Shown here: in pieces, positions 6,118 through 14,065 of the stretch
How positions within the stretch are numbered: the first letter of the stretch is position 1
How the letters are laid out: each line of letters begins with the position of its first letter
From: Candidatus Nitrosopumilus sp.
GTDB lineage: Archaea > Thermoproteota > Nitrososphaeria > Nitrososphaerales > Nitrosopumilaceae
Length of the DNA: 33,873 nt
Assembly (NCBI GenBank): GCA_029863275.1
Contig: JAOTVS010000015.1
Coordinates: 1-33,873 of the forward strand
Direction: 5' to 3'
Translations under genes and position numbers: made by a program
The notes under the pieces: generated by a model
What the model saw: only the letters and a program-made list of their open reading frames with translations
Database searches by the model: none
Told to the model about the DNA's origin: nothing

Positions 6118-8550
6118 CTAAAGATCCGGACAACCATCAAGATCTCGATCTCCATCATAATCTTCTGGCTCCAAAGGACATTGGTCATTAGCATTAACGA
6201 TATTATCTAGATCTGCATCATGTTTGTATCTTGATTGTTCTGGAAGAGTATCAGGGCAACCGTCTAGATCTTTATACTTATTCCATGTCTCTTTATCATT
6301 TGGACATTGATCAATTGAATCATCTATTCTATCACCATCAGTGTCAATAGATCCATTGCCGATTGGAAGTACATCAAGGCAACCGTCATAGTCGATATAT
6401 CTATTCCAATTTTCCATCTGTGTTGGACACAAATCCATTACATCAGCTACTCCATCACCGTCAGAATCAGGTAATGATATGTCAATGTCTGGACAGCCAT
6501 CTAGATCTTCTAATCCATTATAGGTTTCCGCATCAAATGGACAGGCATCTAATCTATCTTCAATACCGTCATTGTCAGAATCTACTATCAGCGATTCTAT
6601 AATCTTGTCAGGACAACCATCAGCATCTTGGAACTGATTGTAGGTTTCAGGTGATTGTGGGCAAGCATCAATTGCATCTGGTACTCCATCTAGATCTCTA
6701 TCAGCACTTGGAATGTAATTGTCTGGACAGCCATCTCTATCCAAAATACCATTAAATGTTTCAGGTTGATTTGGACAATTATCTTCAAGATCATAAATCC
6801 CATCACCATCAGTATCTGCGCGGTTCTTTCCATCAACTACTGAATCAGGACAACCATCTTCATCCTGGTATTTGTTATAAATTTCAGGAATGGATGGACA
6901 TTCATCAATATCATTTGCAATACCATCAAAGTCAGAATCACCTCCTCTCAGGTAATCTGGGAAATCTGGGCAACCGTCTTCATCTTCAAACCCATTGTAT
7001 CGTTCTCTTTCCATGATACATTTATCCACACTATCTAAAATACCGTCAAAATCAGAATCATTATCTAGAATACTATCTGGGCAACCGTCATGATCAACAT
7101 ATCTGTTCCAAGTTTCTGGTTGATCTGGACACAAATCTGATGAATCTAAAATCCCGTCAGCATCAGAATCTATCAACGCAATATCAGGACAACCATCATG
7201 GTCGTTGTATCCATTAAAAGTTTCAGGTTCTTTTGCACATTTGTCTAATAAATCTATTATTCCGTCTCCATCAAAGTCTGAATCAGATAGACCACTAACA
7301 GAGTCTGGGCAACCATCATCATCTTGGAAATTATTATACGTCTCCTTTACCGCTGGACATTTATCAAGAGAATCAATTATTCCATCTAAATCTCTATCAG
7401 TTGCTGATGCAGTATCAGGACAACCATCTCTATCAAAAAAGCCATTGAATGTTTCTGGTTGAGTAGGACATGAATCAGCAAAATCGAAAATTCCATCACC
7501 GTCAGTGTCTGGTGCCTCACTAGTTGGGTTGACATAGTCAGGACAACCATCAACATCTTGGAAATTATTATAATTTTCTTTTATAGTTGGACATTCATCG
7601 ATGCTATCTAAAATTCCATCAGAGTCTGAATCCCTGTCAATTGAGTAAGGAGGAAAATCTGGGCAGCCATCAAAATCTTCGTATCCATTATATCGTTCAG
7701 CTTCTGTTGGACAAGAATCATCTTCATCTAAAACGCCATCATTATCAGAGTCATTGTAAGTACCTAAAATTGGTCCTGAATCAGGACAACCATCATAATC
7801 AGCATATCGGTTAAAAGTTTCAGCTTGTCTTGGACAAATATCAAATCTGTCTGCAATGCCATCACCATCCGTATCAACAAAATTTGAATCAAGTGCAGTA
7901 TCAGGACAGCCATCATAGTCTAAATACCCATTAAAGATTTCTGGTTGTGTAGGACAAACATCTACCTTGTCTTGTAGTCCGTCATTATCTGAGTCAACAA
8001 ATTCAGTATCAATTACACTGTCAGGACAACCATCATCATCTTGATAACGGTTATAGATTTCAGCTTTTAACGGGCAAGAGTCAAGGCCATCAATAATTCC
8101 ATCTCTATCCCTATCACCTGTCATGCTAAAACTATCAGGACAACCATCTCTATCCAAAATACCATTAAATGTTTCAGGCTGATTTGGGCAAGAGTCAACT
8201 AAGTCAATAAACCCATCACCGTCAGTATCTGCTACTGATTTACCACTTTCTGGGGAATTGTCAGGACAACCATCATAGTCTTTAAATTTATTATAATTTT
8301 CTTTTAAGTTGGGACATTCATCGATATGATCTTCAATTCCATCATAGTCTTCATCATACCAGGGAACAAAGTTTGATGGGCAACCATCAATTGCTCCCTC
8401 ATAATCTTCTTGAAGATTAGGACAGTCGTCGATCTCATCTAAAACACCATCACGATCAAAATCATGAGCTGCAAAAGTAGGATTTAACGGGACACTTGTT
8501 ATTGTAGTAATAAGCAATACTAGGAATGCTACAAAATACTTTGGCTTCAA
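6118..8550 (-). CDS. Secreted thrombospondin type-3 repeat protein (first of three, 20 units)
   Basis: An 810-residue protein with a signal peptide (hydrophobic core about 6-20, then A-A-H-D) followed by 20 TSP3 units reaching the last residue. The start is TTG at 8550, and a TATA-like element centred near 8580 suggests a leaderless transcript. It shares with the two downstream paralogues the aromatic F-V-P-W-Y-D-E-D-Y-D-G-I-E-D-H cap in unit 2 and the P-E-D-Y-D-G-D-R-D-L-D-G-C-P-D end. Its internal higher-order repeat is six units long (anchors at 8144, 7424 and 6731, spacing 720 and 693 bp), unlike the exact five-unit period of genes 2 and 3. Departures include C-A-K-E in unit 11, C-I-M-E in unit 13 and GCLD in unit 18. 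As first gene of the operon it probably provides the promoter for all three. Calcium binding is expected from the family; the function is unknown. Confidence 0.9.
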   Translation of the reverse strand: MKPKYFVAFLVLLITTITSVPLNPTFAAHDFDRDGVLDEIDDCPNLQEDYEGAIDGCPSNFVPWYDEDYDGIEDHIDECPNLKENYNKFKDYDGCPDNSPESGKSVADTDGDGFIDLVDSCPNQPETFNGILDRDGCPDSFSMTGDRDRDGIIDGLDSCPLKAEIYNRYQDDDGCPDSVIDTEFVDSDNDGLQDKVDVCPTQPEIFNGYLDYDGCPDTALDSNFVDTDGDGIADRFDICPRQAETFNRYADYDGCPDSGPILGTYNDSDNDGVLDEDDSCPTEAERYNGYEDFDGCPDFPPYSIDRDSDSDGILDSIDECPTIKENYNNFQDVDGCPDYVNPTSEAPDTDGDGIFDFADSCPTQPETFNGFFDRDGCPDTASATDRDLDGIIDSLDKCPAVKETYNNFQDDDGCPDSVSGLSDSDFDGDGIIDLLDKCAKEPETFNGYNDHDGCPDIALIDSDADGILDSSDLCPDQPETWNRYVDHDGCPDSILDNDSDFDGILDSVDKCIMERERYNGFEDEDGCPDFPDYLRGGDSDFDGIANDIDECPSIPEIYNKYQDEDGCPDSVVDGKNRADTDGDGIYDLEDNCPNQPETFNGILDRDGCPDNYIPSADRDLDGVPDAIDACPQSPETYNQFQDADGCPDKIIESLIVDSDNDGIEDRLDACPFDAETYNGLEDLDGCPDIDISLPDSDGDGVADVMDLCPTQMENWNRYIDYDGCLDVLPIGNGSIDTDGDRIDDSIDQCPNDKETWNKYKDLDGCPDTLPEQSRYKHDADLDNIVNANDQCPLEPEDYDGDRDLDGCPDL
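6731..8190 (-). repeat. Six-unit super-repeat in TSP3 gene 1
   Basis: A plus-strand anchor starting CCATCTCTATC (coding for the L-D-R-D-G or F-D-R-D-G part of units 15, 9 and 3) falls at 6731, 7424 and 8144. Spacing is 693 and 720 bp. The first and last copies are nearly identical over about 47 bases although 1413 bp apart. Confidence 0.65.
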
Positions 8551-8573
8551 CTTACAAATTTACCCCGAAGATC

Positions 8574-8586
8574 CAGTTATTAAACC
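8574..8586 (-). promoter_or_regulatory. Promoter of the TSP3 operon
   Basis: Minus-strand GGTTTAATAACTG is centred about 29 bases before the TTG start at 8550. It is the only good TATA candidate close to that start, in a 138-base divergent region shared with the Taw1 gene. Confidence 0.45.
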
Positions 8587-8657
8587 TCACTCCCGATTAG
8601 AGTAAATTTACGATCGAATTTGAGAATAATTTTGGCAATTTACCAAAATCTAGATCA

Positions 8658-8667
8658 CTTTAAGTAA
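8658..8667 (+). promoter_or_regulatory. Promoter of the Taw1 gene
   Basis: CTTTAAGTAA is centred about 26 bases before the ATG at 8689, consistent with a leaderless transcript. No ribosome-binding site precedes the ATG. Confidence 0.4.
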
Positions 8668-8688
8668 ACCAAAATTGGATTTTATTTT

Positions 8689-9714
8689 ATGAGTTGTTCT
8701 GGTGAAACAGTTGAGGAAGATCAAATAATTCAGATTAAACCTATGGTTTCTCAGCAGTTAAAAAAGGCAAAGTATGGCGTGTCGGATCACTCCACCGTAG
8801 CACTTTGTCATTGGACTAAAAAATCCTTCAAAAATGAAGGTAATTGTTACAAACACAAGTTTTATGGAATTTTGACTCATAGTTGTATGGAATTTTCCCC
8901 AGCAGGTATGTATTGTGAAAATCGTTGTGTATATTGTTGGAGACCAATGGAGTTTTATGAATCAATGAAAATGGAACCTGAACATGTATCTGAACCACAT
9001 GAGATAATGTCAAAGTTGATGGAAGAGCGAAGAAATTTGATCATGGGACATTATGGAGATCCGAAAAGTGATAAAAAAAGGTTAGATGAATCACTAAAAC
9101 CGAATCATTATGCGATTTCCTTGTCAGGTGAACCGACCATGTATCCCAAGCTTCCTGAACTAATAAAATATTTAAAATCTCTAAAGGAAACAAAATCAAT
9201 TTTTCTTGTAACAAACGGACAAGAACCAGATATGATTCAGAAATTACAACAAGAAGATGCATTACCAACTCAATTGTATTTATCAACAAATGCTTCGGAT
9301 TATGAATCCTTTTTGCGGATAAACAAACCAAGGTATGACGATTCTTGGGAACGATGGAATAAAACTTTAGACATGTTAAAGGATTTGAACACAAGAACTG
9401 TACTTCGAATCACTTTGATAAGAGATTACAATGATCACCCAGAAATGACTGTAGCGTTTGCAAAAATGTTAGAACAATCAAGTCCTCATTTTGTTGAAAT
9501 AAAATCCTACATGCACATTGGTCGTTCAACAAATAGATTAGATCGCGAAAATATGCTAGAGATGGATGAGATAAGGAAATTTAGTGAAGGTTTAGCAAAA
9601 AAGAGTCGCATATTTTCAATTATGGATGAAAGTTTTATTTCAAGAATTGTAGTATTGCAAAACAATAAAAGAAATATTGATAGATATATTCCTACTTATC
9701 AAAATACCAATTAG
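8689..9714 (+). CDS. taw1: S-adenosyl-methionine-dependent tRNA 4-demethylwyosine synthase (TYW1/Taw1)
   Basis: A 341-residue radical-SAM enzyme that condenses N1-methylguanosine-37 of tRNA-Phe with two carbons of pyruvate to build the tricyclic wyosine base. The radical-SAM cluster ligands are C76, C80 and C83 in C-E-N-R-C-V-Y-C-W-R. The second Fe-S cluster ligands C40, C53 and C66 show the 13-residue spacing known from the M. jannaschii enzyme, and the 10-residue step from C66 to C76 also fits. An S-L-S-G-E-P-T-M-Y-P motif (SAM binding) follows. The gene faces away from the TSP3 operon, and its last 23 bases overlap the convergent pyrophosphatase gene. Confidence 0.95.
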   Translation: MSCSGETVEEDQIIQIKPMVSQQLKKAKYGVSDHSTVALCHWTKKSFKNEGNCYKHKFYGILTHSCMEFSPAGMYCENRCVYCWRPMEFYESMKMEPEHVSEPHEIMSKLMEERRNLIMGHYGDPKSDKKRLDESLKPNHYAISLSGEPTMYPKLPELIKYLKSLKETKSIFLVTNGQEPDMIQKLQQEDALPTQLYLSTNASDYESFLRINKPRYDDSWERWNKTLDMLKDLNTRTVLRITLIRDYNDHPEMTVAFAKMLEQSSPHFVEIKSYMHIGRSTNRLDRENMLEMDEIRKFSEGLAKKSRIFSIMDESFISRIVVLQNNKRNIDRYIPTYQNTN

Positions 9715-10234
9715 AAAATTTTTTTAAAGCCTTGAATCTATGTGATATGTTATTTTTTGATTCCGCAAATGTTTTTGTGGATTTTAAAGGGATGAAAATC
9801 GGATCATACCCCCAACCAGTTCCAATAATTGATCTGGAAATCTTTCCATCCACTTTGGATTCAAATGATTCACGATTTTTTTTATCGTAAAATGAAATTA
9901 TTGATATGAATTTTGCTTTTCTGTTTTGTTTTAAAAGTTGTAAGATGCCCTTGTTTCCAATTGTTTTAAAAACATATGACGAATATGGACCAGGAAATCC
10001 ATTTAGAGAATCGATGAAGAGTCCATCATCTTCAACTATGATTGGTTTTTTACATTTTTGGAATGCTTGCACAGCTTTATTTTTAGCAATTTCTTTTAAC
10101 GAATTAGACTGAATTTCTTCTAACTCGCATTTGAAAAATCCTAAATTAATTCCAAAACCCTCAAGAATTTTTTTTGCTTCTTGAAATTTATGATTATTTG
10201 AGGTAGCAAAAAAAAGATCAAACGACTGTGGCAT
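9692..10234 (-). CDS. XTP/dITP pyrophosphatase (RdgB/HAM1 family)
   Basis: A 180-residue house-cleaning enzyme that hydrolyses non-canonical purine triphosphates (dITP, XTP) to monophosphates. Motifs: the N-terminal A-T-S-N-N-H-K (10-16), V-E-D-D-G-L-F-I-D-S-L-N-G-F-P-G-P-Y-S, G-W-G-Y-D-P-I-F and the closing S-H-R-F-K-A-L. I prefer the ATG at 10234 over an upstream TTG at 10252, because GAGGT lies just before it and the family starts close to the first strand. It overlaps the end of the bud32 gene by 17 bases and is probably co-transcribed with it; this pairing is common in archaea. Confidence 0.93.
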   Translation of the reverse strand: MPQSFDLFFATSNNHKFQEAKKILEGFGINLGFFKCELEEIQSNSLKEIAKNKAVQAFQKCKKPIIVEDDGLFIDSLNGFPGPYSSYVFKTIGNKGILQLLKQNRKAKFISIISFYDKKNRESFESKVDGKISRSIIGTGWGYDPIFIPLKSTKTFAESKNNISHRFKALKKFSNWYFDK

Positions 10235-10838
10235 ATCTACCTCTACCCTCAATTTCTGATACTAAATTTTTTATCTGTAGATATTTGGAATTTCCAACTA
10301 TTGATTTGTAGCCTGCCAAAAAGTTTTTCCATGTTTCTTTCATGATTGTAGCATGTGCGCTGTTTAGAATTTCCTTAATTAATCTCAAATCTACTGCTTG
10401 ATCTTCTGGTTTAGTGGTTTTATGTGATAAACCAAAATCAATTACATAGACCTTTTTTTGGAAATAAATAAAGTTCGAAGTAGTTAAGTCCCCATGGATA
10501 ATTCCGTTCTTATGCATTAATCCTACAAGTTTTCCCATTTGCTTTGATAATGAAATTATTTTAGGATTTGATAAATCATGTATTGGCTTTCCAGGTATCT
10601 GTTGCATAATTATCATTGTTTTTTCTAAATTAACAAAATATACAAGTGGTGTTGGGATACCAAATGATTTTACTTCAGAAATTGTTTGAGATTCTTTAAT
10701 GGTCCTCAGTTTTCGCAAGTTAGAATCAAGATTTTGATTACGATAATGTTTCGTCTTTCTTATTTTTAGAATAGCTCTTTTATTCTGCCATTTAGTAGTA
10801 TAGATATCTGCTTCTGCTCCTTTTTTAATTATGTTCAT
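10218..10838 (-). CDS. bud32: KEOPS complex protein kinase/ATPase Bud32
   Basis: A 206-residue small atypical kinase of the KEOPS complex, which makes t6A at position 37 of ANN-decoding tRNAs. Visible: glycine-poor nucleotide loop G-A-E-A-D-I-Y (7-13), Lys25 in I-L-K-I-R-K, catalytic loop I-H-G-D-L-T-T-S-N (Asp117), D-F-G-L-S (134-138) and a C-terminal G-R-G-R-Y tail near the end. Length matches free-standing Bud32; in many Euryarchaeota it is fused to Kae1, but here kae1 is a separate gene 396 bases away with an opposite-strand gene between. Confidence 0.95.
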   Translation of the reverse strand: MNIIKKGAEADIYTTKWQNKRAILKIRKTKHYRNQNLDSNLRKLRTIKESQTISEVKSFGIPTPLVYFVNLEKTMIIMQQIPGKPIHDLSNPKIISLSKQMGKLVGLMHKNGIIHGDLTTSNFIYFQKKVYVIDFGLSHKTTKPEDQAVDLRLIKEILNSAHATIMKETWKNFLAGYKSIVGNSKYLQIKNLVSEIEGRGRYATVV

Positions 10839-10913
10839 TAGATTTCAGAAAAATGTTTCATAATTTAGAAGTTTTTGATAAACATACAAATCGCCCCACA
10901 ATAGTTTTTGTTT

Positions 10914-11240
10914 ATGGATGAAGGAGAAAAAAGGCTAAAACAAGAAGATTGTAGTGAAGATAATCTAGGTTCAGGAATTCTTACTCTGACAAATAAGAGG
11001 TTGGCCTTTGATAAAACAAGCGCCAGAATAATGGATTTTTCAAAGAGGTTTGGAGATACTATATTTGAGGTAGAATTACAAAATATTGTAAAAGTTTGGA
11101 AAGAAGGAAGACTAATGAAGAAAGTTTGCTTTACTGCTAAGATTGATAATGATGAAAAAACTTTCAAGTTTGGAGTGTTCAATACCAAAGATTGGTTAAA
11201 AAACATAGAGTCTGCAATTGAGAATAGTAAAAGTCAATAA
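10914..11240 (+). CDS. Small cytosolic protein, possible GRAM/PH-like domain
   Basis: A 108-residue protein (ATG at 10914, with an in-frame TTG two codons upstream). It shows alternating beta strands: G-S-G-I-L-T-L-T-N-K-R-L-A-F near residues 19-32, then D-T-I-F-E-V-E-L, I-V-K-V-W-K-E, K-K-V-C-F-T-A-K-I and T-F-K-F-G-V-F, ending in a helix (D-W-L-K-N-I-E-S-A-I-E). The L-T-N-K-R-L-x-F turn followed by a strand series and a terminal helix resembles bacterial PH/GRAM-like domains. There is no signal or membrane segment. It lies in opposite orientation between two KEOPS genes and overlaps the end of kae1 by 7 bases. The function is unknown. Confidence 0.7.
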   Translation: MDEGEKRLKQEDCSEDNLGSGILTLTNKRLAFDKTSARIMDFSKRFGDTIFEVELQNIVKVWKEGRLMKKVCFTAKIDNDEKTFKFGVFNTKDWLKNIESAIENSKSQ

Positions 11241-12217
11241 TTCACAGTCACTGAATCTAATCTCCAAGATTGTGTGACAAAAGTATCTTCTAAAGAAACT
11301 CCTTTTTTAATTTGGTTTTCCAAAAGACCCGTCCAACAAATTTGACTTCCACAATCACCTGCAAACTTTAGAGGAGTTACAAAAAATTTACATCCATGGC
11401 GTTTACAAACATCTTTTAACATTTCAGATAATCGTTTGTTGGCGGCAACACCACCAACAATTAACAATTCTTTTTTTTCAGTGAAGGACAAAGCTCTCTC
11501 AACTGTTTCACTAATCATCGCAAAGGCTGTTTCTTGCAAAGAATAACATGCATCAGCTTTGCTTTTTAAAACAATTGATTTTGATGCAGAAAGTAAACCT
11601 GAAAATGAAACATCATTTCCTTTCACAGAATATGGTAATGGAACATATTTAGATGAAGTGCTAGCCAGATTCTCTATGTTTACGCCACATGGAGAAGCAA
11701 ATCCAATTGATCTTCCAAATTGATCAAGAAGTTGTCCTAAAGTGATATCCAAAGTCTCCCCAAATACTCTCCATTGTTTGTTTAGAAATGCAAGGATCAT
11801 AGTATGGCCACCTGAAACCAAAAGAACTAGAGGGTTTTTAGCACCAGTTAGGAGCTTGCCTAATTCTATATGTCCAATTGCATGATTGACTGGGTAAATT
11901 GGAATTTTATAGTATGATGCCAAGGTACGAGCTACAACTGCACCTACTCTTAAACAAGGGCCAAGACCAGGTCCTGCAGCATATGAAACAATGTCTATGT
12001 CTTTTATTGTGACCTTTGCCTCTTGAAGACATTCAGATAATACTATTGAACTGTTTTCGATATGATGTCGTGAGGCCTCTCGAGGATGTATGCCTTCACC
12101 CTCAGGTGGGCGATAGATTTTCCTAATATCTGATAATATTTTTCCGTTTTTTCCATTTTTTTTAATAACTGCACATGAAAATGTATGTGCTGTGCTTTCA
12201 ATACCTAACCCTATCAA
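11234..12217 (-). CDS. kae1: KEOPS complex catalytic subunit Kae1 (tRNA N6-threonylcarbamoyltransferase)
   Basis: A 327-residue ASKHA-fold enzyme that transfers threonylcarbamoyl to A37 of tRNAs. Motifs: G-I-E-S-T-A-H-T (5-12), H-P-R-E-A-S-R-H-H (44-52), the metal-binding N-H-A-I-G-H-I-E (His112 and His116), L-V-S-G-G-H-T (133-139), G-G-V-A-A-N-K-R-L and the closing F-A-G-D-C-G-S-Q with the third metal ligand. Only one base separates its ATG from the stop of the upstream GTPase gene, so the two are almost surely co-transcribed. Confidence 0.96.
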   Translation of the reverse strand: MIGLGIESTAHTFSCAVIKKNGKNGKILSDIRKIYRPPEGEGIHPREASRHHIENSSIVLSECLQEAKVTIKDIDIVSYAAGPGLGPCLRVGAVVARTLASYYKIPIYPVNHAIGHIELGKLLTGAKNPLVLLVSGGHTMILAFLNKQWRVFGETLDITLGQLLDQFGRSIGFASPCGVNIENLASTSSKYVPLPYSVKGNDVSFSGLLSASKSIVLKSKADACYSLQETAFAMISETVERALSFTEKKELLIVGGVAANKRLSEMLKDVCKRHGCKFFVTPLKFAGDCGSQICWTGLLENQIKKGVSLEDTFVTQSWRLDSVTVNY

Positions 12218-12218
12218 T

Positions 12219-13409
12219 CTAACCCCTACTTAGTGTTGACACAATTTTAATTACATCGCCATGTTTTAGTTTATGGTCTCCTCCAATCCTTTGTTTTGTT
12301 TTACAGTCAATTGCATGCAAAAATCCTTTAGCAATATCAGCATGAATCAATTCAGCAAGATTTTTTGCAGTAGAGTCTTGTGGTAATAGTTTTGCATCCG
12401 GTAAAACATCACCATCCTTATTGGTAAGTTTAGTTTCATCTTCAACGGGAAATACAACAATGAATTTTAGAGAGTCAAATACTGCAATGTTTAGAATTTT
12501 TTGGATCCCTGTGGATCCAATTTTTGAGAAAACTGTTTTTACAACTTCTAATGCCTTTTTTTGTTGAGGTAAAATTTCCTTGTTTTCGATGATAGAAAAA
12601 TTTTCATTACCAGGTGAATAATTAACTAATCCAGCCTTTGAAGCTTTTCTTAGCAATAATTCTGTTTCTGCACTACACGGAACAATACGAGTATTTGAAA
12701 TTTTTTTGATTATGTCAAGGTCTTTACAAAGATCTGCCTTGTTTGCAGCAATTATTATGGGCTTGGTATTTTTTCTGAGTTCTTTTACAAAAGTTTGGAT
12801 ATCAGAATCTAGCCATTCTTTTGGATTTTTTGAAACTAAATTTAATTTTTGTAATACATCTGAAACCTGGTAATCCTTAATTCCTAAACCTGTGAACCGT
12901 TTTGCAATACCATCAGTTAATTTAGCTCTTTTTTGATCAATTTCCCTCGTGATTTTATCCCACTCTCTTTGTAGAATATTTACAAACCACTGATCAAATT
13001 CATTTTGAACAAATTCAATATCTTCAAGAGGATCATGTGTACCTATAGGAACGGGTTGACCTTGAATGTCGGTGGTTCCTGCAATGTCAACTACATGAAT
13101 AAGAATTTCAGCTTGCCTTGCATCATCTAGAAATTGATTTCCTAAACCTTTTCCTTTATGAGCGTCAGGCACTAGACCTGCAACGTCAATTAGCTTTATG
13201 GGAATAAACCGAACTTTGTTTACACATAACAAATTGTTATGTGGGATCCCAAAATGACTACAAGCGCAATCAGAGGTTACATATGCGACCCCAATATTGG
13301 GCTCTATGGTTGTAAATGGAAAGTTTCCTATTGGAACCGGTGTTTCAGTTGCAGCAGAGAAAAATGTTGATTTACCCACATTTGCCTTGCCCAGTAATCC
13401 AATTTGCAT
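12219..13409 (-). CDS. YchF/Obg-family GTPase with TGS domain
   Basis: A 396-residue translation-linked GTPase. G1 is G-K-A-N-V-G-K-S-T (7-15), G2 lies in N-F-P-F-T-T-I-E-P-N, G3 is D-V-A-G-L and is followed by the Obg/YchF signature H-K-G-K-G-L-G-N-Q-F-L, and G4 is N-K-A-D. A helical insertion follows, and a C-terminal TGS domain (about 310-396, ending in a K-H-G-D-V-I-K-I strand) completes the protein. Bacterial and eukaryotic YchF/Ola1 have an N-x-x-E G4 and prefer ATP; the N-K-A-D here predicts GTP. It lies upstream of kae1 on the same transcript. A TATA-like sequence around 13428-13437 would give a leaderless mRNA. Confidence 0.92.
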   Translation of the reverse strand: MQIGLLGKANVGKSTFFSAATETPVPIGNFPFTTIEPNIGVAYVTSDCACSHFGIPHNNLLCVNKVRFIPIKLIDVAGLVPDAHKGKGLGNQFLDDARQAEILIHVVDIAGTTDIQGQPVPIGTHDPLEDIEFVQNEFDQWFVNILQREWDKITREIDQKRAKLTDGIAKRFTGLGIKDYQVSDVLQKLNLVSKNPKEWLDSDIQTFVKELRKNTKPIIIAANKADLCKDLDIIKKISNTRIVPCSAETELLLRKASKAGLVNYSPGNENFSIIENKEILPQQKKALEVVKTVFSKIGSTGIQKILNIAVFDSLKFIVVFPVEDETKLTNKDGDVLPDAKLLPQDSTAKNLAELIHADIAKGFLHAIDCKTKQRIGGDHKLKHGDVIKIVSTLSRG

Positions 13410-13482
13410 AAACGGCAGAACATGTATTATACATATTAGTATTGCAGAAATTGTTTAATGTAGTTTATTCTAATTTCATTGT

Positions 13483-14034
13483 ATGTCTTATGTAATAACT
13501 GGAAATCCTGGTGTAGGAAAACATACCATATCAAAGAAAATCAGTAAATTATTACAAATGGAAATAATTGATATTAACAAAATTGCACAAGACTTTGAAT
13601 TATTTGAAAAGAATGGAGAAACTAATGATGTAGATGTGGTAAAATTGGGAGAAATAATCAGGAAAAAATTCTCACGTCCTGTTTTGTTTGTAGGACATTT
13701 AGCCCCATATGTTTTATCTTCAGATAAAATAAAAAAAGTTATTGTATTGAGAAAAAATCCTTATGATTTGATTTCAATCTATATAGAGCGAGGATATTCA
13801 AAAGAGAAAATTAGAGAAAATTTAGGAGGTGAAGCACTTGGAATAATTCTTCACGACGCTATTTCTCAGTTTGGTCCAGAAAAAACTGTACAAATAGATG
13901 TCTCTTCACATAGTGTTTTGCAAACAATAAAAAAAGTAATGGATGCTCTTAATGGAGAAATTAAAACCGAAGAGGTAGACTGGTTAACTACAATTTCTGA
14001 AAAAAATGATTTAAAGGAATTTTTTGCTTATTAA
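13483..14034 (+). CDS. AK6/Fap7-type adenylate kinase-like NTPase
   Basis: A 183-residue P-loop protein of the AK6/Fap7/CINAP family, which acts in late small-ribosomal-subunit maturation and has adenylate kinase or ATPase activity. The Walker A region is G-N-P-G-V-G-K-H-T (7-15), where a histidine replaces the usual Ser/Thr after the lysine. The family-typical V-G-H-L-A-P-Y segment and a V-I-V-L-R-K-N-P-Y-D-L strand-turn follow, then an R-G-Y-S-x-E-K-I-R-E-N lid-like region. It is co-directional with tgtA and probably in one operon with it. Confidence 0.88.
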   Translation: MSYVITGNPGVGKHTISKKISKLLQMEIIDINKIAQDFELFEKNGETNDVDVVKLGEIIRKKFSRPVLFVGHLAPYVLSSDKIKKVIVLRKNPYDLISIYIERGYSKEKIRENLGGEALGIILHDAISQFGPEKTVQIDVSSHSVLQTIKKVMDALNGEIKTEEVDWLTTISEKNDLKEFFAY

Positions 14035-14065
14035 TTTAATAAAACCTCTGGAGGCTAATACTTTA

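Noticed and set aside
3922-6133. A single TSP3 polyprotein split by stop codons or a frameshift
   Set aside because: Each reading frame begins with its own signal peptide and possible ribosome site and ends with the same C-terminal cap, so they are three separate genes.
2125-7814. Several plus-strand open frames of 60-86 codons opposite the TSP3 genes
   Set aside because: They are mirror images of the biased repeat codons (rich in His, Gln, Leu, Ser), have no promoter or ribosome site, and lack any recognisable fold.
1754-8550. Regularly spaced short DNA repeats, superficially like a CRISPR array or satellite
   Set aside because: The repeats are the codons for D-G-C-P-D and D-x-D-x-D in open frames with signal peptides; spacing varies by codons and the spacers are coding.
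9041-9394. 117-codon minus-strand frame inside the Taw1 gene
   Set aside because: It is fully antisense to a well-supported radical-SAM gene and shows no motif or start signal.
10865-11206. 113-codon minus-strand frame opposite the PH-like gene
   Set aside because: The plus-strand frame has a more natural composition and soluble domain pattern; the minus frame looks like a shadow, though both are short and this is less certain than elsewhere.
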